From contig NW_020654810.1 of the NCBI RefSeq assembly GCF_003589595.1, forward strand, positions 20,217,201-20,281,200: a stretch of 64,000 nucleotides of DNA, in the 5' to 3' direction. The position numbers were made by a program, and so were the translations under genes. The notes under the pieces were generated by a model. The model worked only from the letters and a program-made list of their open reading frames with translations, had not been told where the DNA came from and did no database searches. This DNA is from Hyposmocoma kahamanoa. Taxonomy: Eukaryota > Arthropoda > Insecta > Lepidoptera > Cosmopterigidae. Positions 22,051-31,970 of this stretch are shown in pieces (the stretch's first letter is position 1; the number at the start of each line of letters is the position of its first letter).

Positions 22051-23021
22051 TTAATGGCATCTGTATGCCCATGGCTATTGTATAAACTAGTAATTAAATG
22101 CAAATATTCCTAGAATGCAAAGAGAATCTATTTACATTTTATTATCACAGTCAGTAATTCCGGGTTATATTAAATATTTATAATAAAATTTAACTTAGCA
22201 TAAATTCAAACGAAAAACATTTAAAAGGAACAACATAAAATAAATCATTAAACAGCAACTTACCGAATCGTTATGAAATAACTTGCACTTAACTACGTGT
22301 AATAAAAGAAAAACAAATCATAAACATTTAAGGGTCATGCACGAATGCGTACATAACAATGAAAAAAAAAAATACAACCTTTGGGTGGCCATTTGTAAAC
22401 GAAAGTCTAACATTTTTCTCTCAGCCAACAAATTGAAATCATTACCCTATCTCTATCAACTACAGGACCAATTTAAAAACATTAACGTAACTATTTCCTT
22501 CATTATGTTACTGTGACGTAATTTATAAACGCTAGCCATTCGTCAGCATTTTCAATTCTATTGCTTAGCCTGAGTACACAACTGCTACAGAAATGCTTAC
22601 ATTTTAAAGCAATCGACACAAAAATTGGTAACAAATACGAATTGTAGCAAACGACAGAAACTCCAGTGTTGAGATCAGTAGACCAAAACGTGGCAATTAA
22701 TGTCTTTGGCCTTTCTTTAAAACGTGGACGAATAAATGTCATTAGTAGAGTAATTCTGGATATTTATGCGCCGAGATATAAAAAAGAAAAATCGATTAAT
22801 GTTTTACAAAATTCCTATTACCATTATTGTCCGGTCTTTATTCCAATTTCACGTAATTAATATAACATTTAGAGTGCTTTAACTACAACACTTTATTTTG
22901 CCAGAGCAAAACTAGACTCATTATTTATAGTTATTGAATGTTTACGCAATTCTGTTCTATGTAAATTATTATTGTATGTAATATTTGACGTTTTATGCAT
23001 TCCTCCCCTTCCATCAAAGTA
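22051..23021. other. Unique AT-rich DNA
   Basis: No gene seen. Overlapping frames on both strands at 22503-22860 lack recognisable domains, start context or splice context. Confidence 0.5.
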
Positions 23022-23175
23022 TAAGGCTTAATTTATATTGCGGCGGAACGGAATGGAAGCGAATATTTGTAATGATATTGCATAGCATTATGAACTTTAT
23101 GGTTGTCAATTGTGTTACGTACATACTGGACAGGTACGAGTCAAAATCTTCTGTGGAATTCTCGCGCATGTAAAT
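23022..23175. mobile_element. Family L MITE-like element, one half
   Basis: It begins AAGGCTTAATTTATATTGCG and GCGGAACGGAATGGAAGCG and continues GCATAGCATTATGAACTTTA. It is related to the complete L element at 27951-28189, whose right end reads the complement of the same terminal sequence. Confidence 0.6.
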
Positions 23176-23399
23176 CGAGCATTAATGTTTAATCACACTG
23201 TAAAATCTTTTAAATTTAGATATAAACAGTATCTTTTGAATCAACAGAAATTAACTTAGCCTGTGCTGTGTTGTATAGATGCTATATTGGCATTTACTTA
23301 GTGAGTTCCTATAATTTACTCTATTAATATTACATTACCCTGCAATACCAATGAACATTTAATTTAATATTTTTACCATTTAACTGTTAAGTATTTTAT

Positions 23400-23655
23400 T
23401 ACATTATATTGAGTTCGTACTTGTCACCATATATTATATGGTTCGGCGTGTCGTTGCAGCGCGTAGTGGTACTTCCTAACTGGCCGGTGTCTCCGGAAGA
23501 CCAGTGTTGGGGTGTTGCAAAATGCCTCGACTAATGCTGAGTAGACGTCGGTTTAGCGTTATACTTATGTCTAGGCTTAAGAATGTAAAATTTGTAAATT
23601 GTAATATGGCATAATTATGACGCTAATAAACAATTTTTCTTTCGTTCTTTCTTAT
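23400..23655 (+). mobile_element. LINE 3' end with AATAAA and TTTC tail
   Basis: The segment CTAACTGGCCGGTGTCTCC then GGAAGACCAGTGTTGGGGTG and AATGCCTCGACTAATGCTG resembles the 3' end of lepidopteran RTE-like LINEs (from memory). It has AATAAA at about 23625-23630 and a degenerate TTTC tail at 23634-23652. No RT motif remains. Confidence 0.55.
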
Positions 23656-24096
23656 TTCTAATTTTATTATGAAACTCTAATTAAGTTTTCGTTAATTATA
23701 TATTTTGTACAACAGCGCGTTACTTTAGGAGCTTTAAAGTTATTGGATATTTGTGCAATAGTGCGCATAATATTGGGCGTGCACATTTCTCGCCTTTCCA
23801 TCAAAGCAGTAATATTTAATTATTAAAATACAATAACGTCCTCGTTAATTATCTATTTTGGACGACAGCGCGTCACTTGGCGCCCAGTTACACGAAGAGA
23901 AAATTTTCGCGTGGCTCCCGCGGGATGAGCGCGATAAAATTCGTGTCGTTATTGGATGTTTGTGCAATTGGGCGCATAATATTGGACATTTCGCGCCTTT
24001 GCCTTAAAGCAAGCATGTATTGCAATGACCAATTTTTTTAGTCCGCATTAATTATCTTGATTGTTTTCTTTTAACACGAAATAAATATCAAGTTTT

Positions 24097-24248
24097 GGTT
24101 TTCGCGATGGCTAGCCATTGGAATTGCAGCTAATTTTTCAGAACAAAATCGCATATTTTTTTCAAACGTTTCGGGTTCTGATCGAGTCAACCGTGACCAT
24201 GGGACCTGTAAAACGCGACTGTGATCCGGAAACAAAAGTCATTTCCAA
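24097..24248. mobile_element. Family G element, copy 2 (diverged)
   Basis: It starts GGTTTTCGCGATGG, carries ACGTTTCGGG and GAGTCAACCGTGACCATGGG then ACCTGTAAAACGC, and ends GATCCGGAAACAAAAG and TCATTTCC. The arms are eroded but the block order is clear. Confidence 0.75.
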
Positions 24249-24453
24249 CGAAAGAAATTAACTAACTCACGAGTTTAAACTGCATAAAACAGTCTACAAA
24301 TAAGTTTATCAATTTTATTACTCTATTTCGTTGACAAATTAAAAGTAACCTTTTAAAATAAGACGATATAAGGAACCAAGATGACAACCACATGTGTAGA
24401 AGAAACATGTTACTAGGTTGTATTAGGATAATCCTGAAGTTCATATTACCTTA

Positions 24454-24610
24454 GGGTGCGTACAGGTCTGGCGAATGCGCCGCGAACGCGTGCAGTTAAA
24501 TACAATGTTACGGTACGTGAACAGATCGCACTACGTAATACACGTGCGCAGCTCGTGAGCCTTTCGCAAACAGCCGCATATGCGGCACATTTGCCAGATT
24601 TGTACGCACC
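24454..24610. mobile_element. Family J MITE, PIF/Harbinger-like (TTA duplication)
   Basis: The terminal inverted repeats read GGTGCGTACAGGTCTGGC and GCCAGATTTGTACGCACC, followed by paired GCGCCGC and GCGGC. Both sides are flanked by TTA (24451-24453 and 24611-24613). A 3-bp TTA/TAA duplication is the hallmark of PIF/Harbinger elements. It is about 157 bp. The 98-codon frame that crosses it is not a gene. Confidence 0.82.
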
Positions 24611-24613
24611 TTA

Positions 24614-25222
24614 TTTCAAACCTATAATACTAGCTCAATCCAAAGTCAGTATTTGTATAAGAAGCTATAAGTTTTTTATATGTCCTTTGGCTAATTCCTG
24701 TCCACACTTTTCTAAAATATCATATACATCTCTACTTTTACTATCCTTCTGACTTTATTATCCAATAAAGATGTCAATCTCTTTACATTTATTCATTTCC
24801 TGTTAAAAGAACAGATTACACAATTCTCCATTACCAATCCAACGTGGTAACCCTACAACAACGTTGTGGTATAGGCATCATACTCGTAAATCCGATATCA
24901 AAGAGCCGCCCAAATGAGTTTGTTACGTTACGATATGTCTTGACGTCATTTTATGAACTCGATTTGTTTGTAAACATACTGTATTGTATGTCAGTGTGTA
25001 GTGAAATTGATATAAGAAATATGAATGAGATTATTGATAGAAATATTATACTTTCACTGAGGGAACATGAAAGGGAAATGTATATTTTATTTTGTGGTTT
25101 TGTTAATGTTCACGCTTCAATGGAGTACGGATTTCACTTGCATCCACTCATATAGGTAAATCAAGTCTTCGGCCATAGTATAATAAAACAAGTACCTAGT
25201 ATAACTCCATACAAAAGTTGCG
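24614..25222. other. Unique AT-rich DNA
   Basis: No gene seen. The 103-codon frame at 24844-25155 has no recognisable domain. Confidence 0.45.
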
Positions 25223-25270
25223 GCGCGGGTTATGTGTGTGCACAGACGTACACATTCACATAACCTCGCG
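25223..25270. repeat. Short fold-back
   Basis: GCGCGGGTTATGTGTGTGC at the left pairs imperfectly with TACACATTCACATAACCTCG then CG at the right, around ACAGACG. Confidence 0.6.
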
Positions 25271-25314
25271 GTGCACTCCAGTTGCATAGCGCGGGCACCA
25301 TATCACACTGCTCG

Positions 25315-25466
25315 TGGAAGAATGGCGTAAGTGGAATTACGTCAAACATCCTCTCCACTTTTCTTTACGTAATCTCCAATTGGAGAGGACGTGGGTCATA
25401 GTTTTCTGTATCTTATAATGGAACAATAAACATGTTTGACGTAATCTCATTGATGCCATTCTTCCA
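25315..25466. mobile_element. Family N MITE-like fold-back
   Basis: Arms 25315-25349 and 25432-25466 are reverse complements over 35 bp with about five mismatches clustered in the middle (TGGAAGAATGGCG and CGCCATTCTTCCA-type ends, TTACGTCAAACAT inside). A second small hairpin (CCTCTCC and GGAGAGG) lies within. Confidence 0.8.
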
Positions 25467-25680
25467 TGAGAGATGCAATATTGTCGCAAGCGCCATTCAT
25501 TATAGAATAAAAGCGTTCGCACGGTGTTTAAACTATTAAAAATATTTTTCTATGACCAATTTGTGTTCTTTTTTTTAATTTTTATCTTATTTGGATTCAT
25601 ATTTTTTTATATTCAGTATCGTTATGTATATGTAAACTCACATTTCATTTCTATTTTATGATTACACTCCCGTAATCGAA

Positions 25681-25935
25681 CTAATCCACTATAAAAATAT
25701 GAATGCGTAAGTGCTGTGTTAGACAAAAAATTATTTCAATATAGCACGAAAATACTGTGATAAATACTTCAATAAACATACCATGCCCTAACACCAGCAT
25801 GCTTGACGATTTAATGGCCACTACTAGTGATGCGGTTTGCATTGAGTTCTGGGACACAAAAGCATTGTATATGCCATCGATACGATAAGAAATACAAATA
25901 TCTCTCGAACACCCTAATCCACATTTGGCCAGCAT
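25681..25935 (-). other. Open frame with a strong splice-donor-like site, function unknown
   Basis: The minus strand has an 84-codon frame containing a strong donor-like GCATG|GTATGT (exon side ends at 25782). The peptide before the donor is not low-complexity, but I recognise no domain, and composition is close to background. It is recorded as a weak exon candidate only. Confidence 0.12.
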
Positions 25936-25939
25936 GGCT

Positions 25940-25985
25940 TAAAATCTTTCTTAGATGAGCCTCGTGCCCAGTAGTGGGATTAACA
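25940..25985 (+). mobile_element. Retroelement 3' fragment
   Basis: GATGAGCCTCGTGCCCAGTA then GTGGGATTAACAATGG resembles the short 'CGTGCCCAGCAGTGGGA' terminus that I recall from many lepidopteran LINEs. Confidence 0.4.
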
Positions 25986-26389
25986 ATGGATTACCATAAC
26001 TGGTGCTGGAATAATATTCCACCACCTATACGCAAAGAGACATCCAAACCCAAGTTCTAAGCACTTTACCGGCAACACCTACTCTCACTTCAAAAACCTG
26101 TGTAGTGTGTAATTTATTCTTTTACGTAGTATGTTTAGAATCGTATTTTGTTGTAGCGTTGATCTATTCACATTATGTGTATAATTATATTATATACTAA
26201 ATACATTATACAACATTAAAACCTCTTTACAATCTCAATTTACTCTTAGAGCAGTAATTATATTCACACTCGCTCATGTACTTATATATCAAATAGGTTA
26301 TTTTAGATGCATTATTTATACTTTACTATGTATATTATTATTCTCAATGTATAACTTTACTCGTAGTCGTTATATTTTTGCTTTCAAAT

Positions 26390-26560
26390 AACTTAATCCT
26401 TCTCGTTGGTTCTGACTGAAAACCAGCGCCTCGGGAAAGTTTGGCATATGCTGAGTCAGCGCCGTGTCGCTGCTGTGACAATAATGTTATATTTTTTCTT
26501 TTATGCTTAATCTACATTTGTGTTATTTTATGAATAAAGTGTTTATCTATCTATCTATAC
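26390..26560 (+). mobile_element. LINE 3' end with AATAAA and TATC tail
   Basis: TCTGACTGAAAACCAGCGCC then GCTGAGTCAGCGCCGTGTCG is followed by AATAAA at about 26532 and (TATC)n at 26544-26558. The arrangement is that of 3' ends of lepidopteran RTE-type LINEs recalled from memory. A related tail lies at 59590-59850. Confidence 0.6.
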
Positions 26561-27261
26561 ATAACTTGTTGCCTTTACTATAACGGTTTTTGAAGTTAAA
26601 GGACAACTGTGCGCATTATGACGTCGTCGTTGGTTTGCATAATCCGCGGTTACTGCTTAAAAGCGTTTGCTTCTCTCGTCTTTACGAGAAACTCTGACGC
26701 AATAGTACTGAATGAACAAGGGTTTTAACCGATGACATAATTATAATTTGTGACAACAAAGAAAGTAAACACTAAATTAGGACAACTACAAAAGCATCTT
26801 ATTCGCATTTCTCCACAATATTAACATCATCTAGCTCACAATTAAGTGTATTTGTTTATTCATAATCAACAGTCGGCTTCTACCTCCATCTACGGCTGCG
26901 TGTACGCAGAACTATTAACAATCAACTGGTCATTTGAAGTCAAAGCTGGTTTTAGTACCGTCCGTCCAGTGATGTACTCAGTAAGATTCTTTATTTTAAT
27001 CTTAAGCTCCTATGTGATTGACTTGGGTAAAATGGATAAAATATTCGAACATAAATAAAGAATTACATAATTGAGTTACAAAATGTATAACAATTCTTAT
27101 TTTTACTTATATTATACTAACCTTGTTTCTAATATATTTACTAACAAACTATGGATAAGGTTTTTGTTCGAATTAAAGTATCATTATTGTAACTACCGAC
27201 GTAAATAAGCGCAAAAGTATTTTCTTTTACTTTTGGGTCTTGGACAGATTTTAAACTGACA
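26561..27261. other. Unique DNA with a weak exon-like patch
   Basis: Between about 26871 and 26968 a non-repetitive frame is bounded by an AG (AATCAACAG|TCGGC) and a GT (ACTCA|GTAAGA). The implied piece is about 36 residues without a known motif. The rest shows nothing. Confidence 0.25.
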
Positions 27262-27315
27262 ATAAGGTTCATTCCATTTATACATACATATATGTATAAA
27301 TGGAATGAACCTTAT
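27262..27315. repeat. Perfect short hairpin, 24-bp arms, 6-nt loop
   Basis: Arms 27262-27285 and 27292-27315 are exact reverse complements (ATAAGGTTCATTCCATTTAT plus ACAT), loop ACATAT. No other copy in the window. Confidence 0.92.
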
Positions 27316-27469
27316 CGTTCCTTGTCTTTCTGTTGGATCTGACATTTTGGTCGTAACTAAGTAAGATACATACGAAGTTGCTCAGCTTTCAAACGGAAAA
27401 AATTGTATTGTATGTCTACTTTATTTTCATAAATGAATGTAAATCAATCATATCGAATTCGAAGATTTT

Positions 27470-27558
27470 CACGAATATTTACACATTGAAAATGAAACCT
27501 TATTTTCGGATCCAAAATTGCACATATTTGTTTTTTTAAACAAATTACCGATATGTTT
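27470..27558 (+). mobile_element. Family G half element, copy 3 (diverged)
   Basis: TTTACACATTGAAAATGAAA then CCTTATTTTCGGATCC, GCACATATTTGTTTTTTTAA and ACAAATTACCGATATG follow the order of the left half of family G. Confidence 0.6.
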
Positions 27559-27645
27559 AGGAATCTAATTACATCCATCAAAAAAAGGACTAAAGCCATT
27601 TATCAAACTCACTAACATATCTTGAACAAATACCTCAGGTTTAAC

Positions 27646-27870
27646 GATCACGGTCGCTTAGTGGTATGAACTGTAGGAGCTTGATGAGAAAGACCCGTGT
27701 TCGATTCCCGGTAAGACCAATTTAGGAAATGAACTTTCCTCAATTGGTTCTAATATGGGTGTTCTGGAAAATGCCCCCAAGTGAATTCAGTTGCTTTGGT
27801 AGTCATAGTACAGGGAATGCCTTCGTTTGAGACCACGTAATTGGTGTAGTAATCTGGCGCATTATTAACT
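27646..27870 (+). mobile_element. Family C tRNA-derived SINE, copy 2 (full length)
   Basis: It has a head CGGTCGCTTAGTGGTATG, a B box TGTTCGATTCCC, the body AATTGGTTCTAATATGGGTG and TTCTGGAAAATGCCCC, and the tail AATTGGTGTAGTAATCTGG then CGCATTATTAA. It is the reference copy for the 3' tail of the family. Confidence 0.88.
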
Positions 27871-27924
27871 GATTAAGGCAAATTAATTACATTTTTCTCA
27901 ATGAATATTATTTGCTTACTGAAT

Positions 27925-28267
27925 CAGTCGTGACCATGGGGCCAGTAAAGCTCAATTTAAGTCACCGCTGAACTAAACGCAAGCGAATTTTTGTAATCAT
28001 AGCATAATGAACTTGATGTCAATATTGTGTGATGTACAAACTAGATACGAGCCAAAAAGCAGGCCAGTTGCGTCTTTCGGAGAACTGTGTGTCTATCCAA
28101 TTTGCACGTTACACAATTGTTATAAGGTTCGTTTTGCTACGGTTTTGAAAATCGTTTCCATTTCTTTCTGCGGCAATGTAAATTGAGCCTAAAGAGTCCG
28201 AAACGTTAGTTTGTTTGGAAAAACAAATATTATAGATTTTAGTACCGATAAAATAGTTTCAAATAAC
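27925..28267. mobile_element. Family G element, copy 4, interrupted by an L element
   Basis: Left piece TCAGTCGTGACCATGGGGCC then AGTAAAG ends at 27950. Right piece TCCGAAACGTTAGTTTGTTT then GGAAAAACAAATAT and AAAATAGTTTCAAA resumes after 28190. Intact G copies have these pieces adjacent. Confidence 0.8.
27951..28189. mobile_element. Family L MITE, complete, inside family G
   Basis: The ends are inverted: CTCAATTTAAGTCACCGC and GCGGCAATGTAAATTGAG. TAAAG is present on both sides (27946-27950 and 28190-28194), a candidate 5-bp target duplication. Internal GCATAATGAACTTGATG matches the L copy at 23022-23175. Confidence 0.78.
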
Positions 28268-30160
28268 TTATTCAAGAAAGAGATTGATTTTAGAGCTCAA
28301 GGTGCGAATTGTCGAAACTGAAAAATATACCTAATGCTAGTTACGACATTTAGTCAGGAGACACGATATGTGAACATTGCCATAAGAAGAGGGCTTTTCC
28401 AATACCTAAATACATACCTATACAAAACGGCAGCGATAATCTGCTGCTCATCTAGTTACGCACCTAAATGTCACTGAGTAGCGAAAGCAACGCGAAATGG
28501 CGGCTGCAATTTCACTTGTCATTTTGCAAATGAGTTTTGTGCATCATTTAGAAAGCCAATGCAGTGGTAAATTGAATTAGTCGGTAATGTTAGTGCCTTG
28601 AGAGAAATCTTTGTAGTGCAAGTGTTCATTTGTAGATTTGCCCTACGGTTCGATTATGCATCTCTGTATTGAGTATAGCGATGGTAACCCCGTGGGAAAA
28701 CGGGCCCTTTGCAATTGAAAGGGATACCTACAATACATTCAAATACCCCTCGCTAAGTGATACCTTGGTGAAACCTGTACGTTAAAAAAGGTTCACAACT
28801 CTCATTGGGTCTTAATTAGGGATGTAACTTGAAAAAAAAAAAAAAATTTTTTACATTTAAAAAATCATAAAAAAGGCACGCTTGGTTTTTATTAATTCAC
28901 AAAGAGTGCAACAAAATAACTAAAATGAAATAAGACATTAAATGTTTATTTTATTTCATGAATACTCTAATTATGAATAATCAATTTATGATCATTTGAC
29001 GCACAACAACAACGAAGAGTTCGTTGCACTGCTCTCAATTCAATAAAATTGTAAACTAAACAATGATTAGGGAATTTTTAAATTGAGGGGTTTTCCGTCC
29101 GTAGATATATACGTCAGTGAGTATGGCCCATTTATTTTGAACAATTTATGCACGAAGAATAATATTAACAAAAGAGATAGTGTTGTGCCAAATTAAATCT
29201 AAAAAATATATTAGGGTCATACTTTTATTTTGAAACTTTTAGAAAACTACCTGAATATTTTCTTTTTTCTATCGTTGTCTTTTGTTTCACTGCAAAAAAA
29301 GTCACGAATGTTACCTTTTTAGTAAGTGCGTGTATTCAAGACAATGAGACAATTGTTGAAAATGTCCAGAAAAAATAGAACAAAATGAGATCAAAAATAA
29401 CCTATTGAACGTTTTCCTTTAGGTCTTGACAATTATTAGGCAATTTTATTATACAAGTTGTACCGTATTCAAGTCTCCATAATTAACTGTATTGATCTTA
29501 TAAAAGAAAGCTACCTTACGTTAACACATTCTACGCAACTAATAACTTAAACGGTACATTTATATATATTTCTAAACTTGTTGAAAGTATCAACCCACTA
29601 TACTAGGCCCAATCAAAAAAGCCCACTTACCTCAGCATTTGAGGGAAAGAAACTAAGTAATACACTTATAATATACAACTAATAAACAAAGACCTCTGAT
29701 TAATGACTAATATTGCTATAATTCATTACATTTCGTCTCATGCGAGGGTTAAGGTAGCTCTAGTTACGATGGTTAATGGTTATCGATGTGGTATGAGTAT
29801 CGATTCCGTAGAAGGAGCCGCGCAACAGCGCTTTCTGCGAAACTCATCTTCGATCGACATCTGACGGCCGAAGAAGCGATAGTTGATATATGGGTCTACG
29901 TATAAAGCATTGATATTTATGTAGAAATCGATTTCTCGCCTTTAATCATTTTAAAGGATTCTAGTGACATAAAGTACGAGTCGTGTATGTACGTACCTAC
30001 TACTTTCATGCTGTATTTATACCCTAGTCAGTATCGATGTCGTAGTGACGTAGTTGCGTACCTGAAACAAAAAATAGGTATAACTTAATAAAACTCTTCT
30101 ACTATTGTTAGACACTATTGGCACACAGGCTTATTTTCCATTATTTATTTGTTCTTTTTT
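28268..30160. other. Unique AT-rich DNA
   Basis: About 1.9 kb with no gene or matched repeat. There is an A then T run at 28833-28851. A less AT-rich patch at 29800-29880 (GAGCCGCGCAACAGCGC) has no convincing frame. Confidence 0.5.
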
Positions 30161-30348
30161 AAGCCCTGTACTAGGGAAACCCTGTATCTCGAATGCCATA
30201 GACACACACATAGACAACCACAAATTACATCCACACTCACGAGAGAAATAAATGTAGGCAATATAAATATTTTTCCTGGCCTTGGAATCGAATCCGGGAC
30301 CTCTGCGCGACAGACCAACGTGGTAACCGTTCGACCACGGAAGCAGTT
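30161..30348 (-). mobile_element. Family B tRNA-derived SINE, copy 3
   Basis: The minus strand reads GCTTCCGTGGTCGAACGG, the B box GGATTCGATTCC, CTCTCGTGAGTGTGG and CAGGGTTTCCCTAGTACAGG. The ATT tail is lost. The frames on both strands here are not genes. Confidence 0.88.
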
Positions 30349-30537
30349 CCAAAACTTCTTCGCACAGCTTTTCCAAAAGTCGTTTTATTTATATAAATAA
30401 TACAACTTTCGGATTGCCATTTTTTAGGTTGTTTATTTAGATGATAGGAATGTTGTATCAAAAGGTTTCGAGTTGGTCAAATTAACCGTGTGTTGTTGAT
30501 GTATTTAGTTACACTGACACTACATATGACATACCTA

Positions 30538-30781
30538 GGGTCGGCGGACTAAAGTACATAAGTCAAAAAGTGCTTCATTTGTTAACATATAATTTTTTTT
30601 GTGTTGTTTATAGTGTTGGAAGATGTGAAGAGAATGATAAATTTGAAAAAGACGCCTCTAGAATAAAGTTATAAATGTATGGAGTAACAAATGAATTTGG
30701 CTTATGTGCTTTAGCCAGTAGATGTACTCATTTAAACGAATGATGTTGGATTTTGATTTATGTGCTTTAGTTCGCCGACCC
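30538..30781. mobile_element. Tc1/mariner-type MITE (TA duplication)
   Basis: The terminal inverted repeats start GGGTCGGCGGACTAAAGTAC and end GTGCTTTAGTTCGCCGACCC. Each is flanked by TA (30536-30537 and 30782-30783), the Tc1/mariner target site. The inner half also repeats the TTATGTGCTTTAG motif at about 30703-30715. It is about 244 bp with no transposase. Confidence 0.83.
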
Positions 30782-30793
30782 TACCACTTATAA

Positions 30794-30985
30794 CGACCCC
30801 AGTGGTGGAGTAGCTTGCGCACAGGTTTTCATGGTGTCACCGTTTCTGAGGTTCCACGTTCGATCCCCGGCCGAGTCAATGTAGAAAAACTAGCTTTTCT
30901 ATATTGTCTCGGGTCTGGGTGTTTGTGGTACCGTCGTTGTTTTCGATTTTCATAACACGAGTGCTTTAGTCTCTTATTTTTGTGT
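30794..30985 (+). mobile_element. Family D tRNA-derived SINE, copy 2
   Basis: The head GGTGGAGTAGCTTGCGCAC is followed by GTTTTCATGGTGTCACCG, the B box CGTTCGATCCCC, TGTCTCGGGTCTGGGTGTTT and GTGGTACCGTCGTTG. It matches copy 1 at 16240-16425 on the opposite strand. Confidence 0.88.
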
Positions 30986-31411
30986 CAGAGCAAAATCCGA
31001 CGAAAGAAGTTTAAAACTTTAAAAGAAAAGTGTTGCAATTGTACGTAAAAATGTAACACTTTTGTTTTAAAATGAAATACTTTTTTATTTTTAATAATTG
31101 CGAAATTTCAGAGGGAAGTATTATTACTCTGCTTGACATTTAGGTAAACATACTCCGCCTTTTCCGCCTTCGATAATTAATCTTAAATGAAATTTTTTTG
31201 ATCGATTTATTAGATCCAGTTTGCGGGCGCATGTGATATTTATAGCGCTGTAATTAAATTAAAAACAAGTTATACCTAGCTTAGATTTATGATCATTGAG
31301 TGCATGTTAGTAAACAAACAATATGCCTTCAAGATATTTGATAGATATCCTCCTCGACTGCGGTGGCCCAAAAGTTTGCACTGTGGACGCTATGGAGATT
31401 CATTTTCAACA

Positions 31412-31643
31412 AGTAACAGTAGAGTTCGTTGTGAAACAGTTCGTCTAGGGAAGTACTGCCACATTAACTATTTCTGCTGCCAAGCAGTAATGTTAGCATT
31501 ACTGTGCACCGTTTTGGAAGGGTGCCTAATGAAATCACAGGCACCTGGGACTTGTCAATTTATGTCACTAGGTGACGGGCGCAGTGGTAGTGACCGTCAG
31601 ATCTTTGCGATTAAAAGCCCTCAGCGGCACTACAATTATTATG
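31412..31643 (+). mobile_element. Family A element, copy 12 (3' truncated)
   Basis: It begins AGTAACAGTAGAGTTCG and proceeds through CAGTAATGTTAGCATTACTG, GGGACTTGTCAATTTATG and GTGACGGGCGCAGTGGTAG, but ends at CACTACAATTATTATG without the GTGTAGCTTACC block. It abuts family C copy 3. The 160-codon frame crossing this junction, the longest in the window, is a product of the two repeats and not a gene. Confidence 0.87.
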
Positions 31644-31970
31644 AAAAAGTAGGTCCAATTTACGGTAGGATTAATTTGGGAAGGTGTTCTGTTCAGTGCC
31701 GTGGAATAAATTCCGTTGCTCTAGTTCATAGTTTTCCAAAGTGGTCCCTACCGCGCCCCAGTGGGCACTGAAGAGTCCTAGGGCGGTAGGGGCCTCGGAA
31801 GTTTTTCTTGTGATTTTTTGTATTATATTTATATTATATTAACTTAATATAAAAAATATGTGTTTTCATTATTTTTTGTGACTTTTTCATCTTGCCTAAG
31901 TGGGCTTAAGCCTAAAAGTTTGGGAACCTATGCTCTAGTCGGTAATTGTAGAACAGAGAATCCCTTAGCC
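31644..31970 (+). mobile_element. Family C SINE, copy 3 (3' part), split by a hAT-like MITE
   Basis: GGTCCAATTTACGGTAGG and GTGTTCTG and AATTCCGTTGCTCTAG match the family C body. After the insertion the copy resumes with GCTCTAGTCGGTAATTGTAG then AACAGAGAATCCC, matching 'CATAGTACAGGGAATGCC' of copy 2. Confidence 0.75.
31726..31931. mobile_element. hAT-like MITE with 8-bp target duplication
   Basis: GCTCTAGT flanks both sides (31718-31725 and 31932-31939). The inner ends are imperfect inverted repeats: TTTTCCAAAGTGGTCCC at the left and AAGTTTGGGAACCTAT at the right, the CCAAA...TTTGG pattern typical of hAT termini. Near the left end it is GC-rich (CCCCAGTGGGCACTG and CTAGGGCGGTAGGGGCC). No transposase. 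Confidence 0.85.

Noticed and set aside
24456..24752. 98-codon frame
   Set aside because: Its first half lies wholly within MITE J.
31289..31771. Longest frame in the window (160 codons, plus strand)
   Set aside because: It runs through family A copy 12, SINE C copy 3 and the start of a hAT-like MITE, and encodes no known domain.
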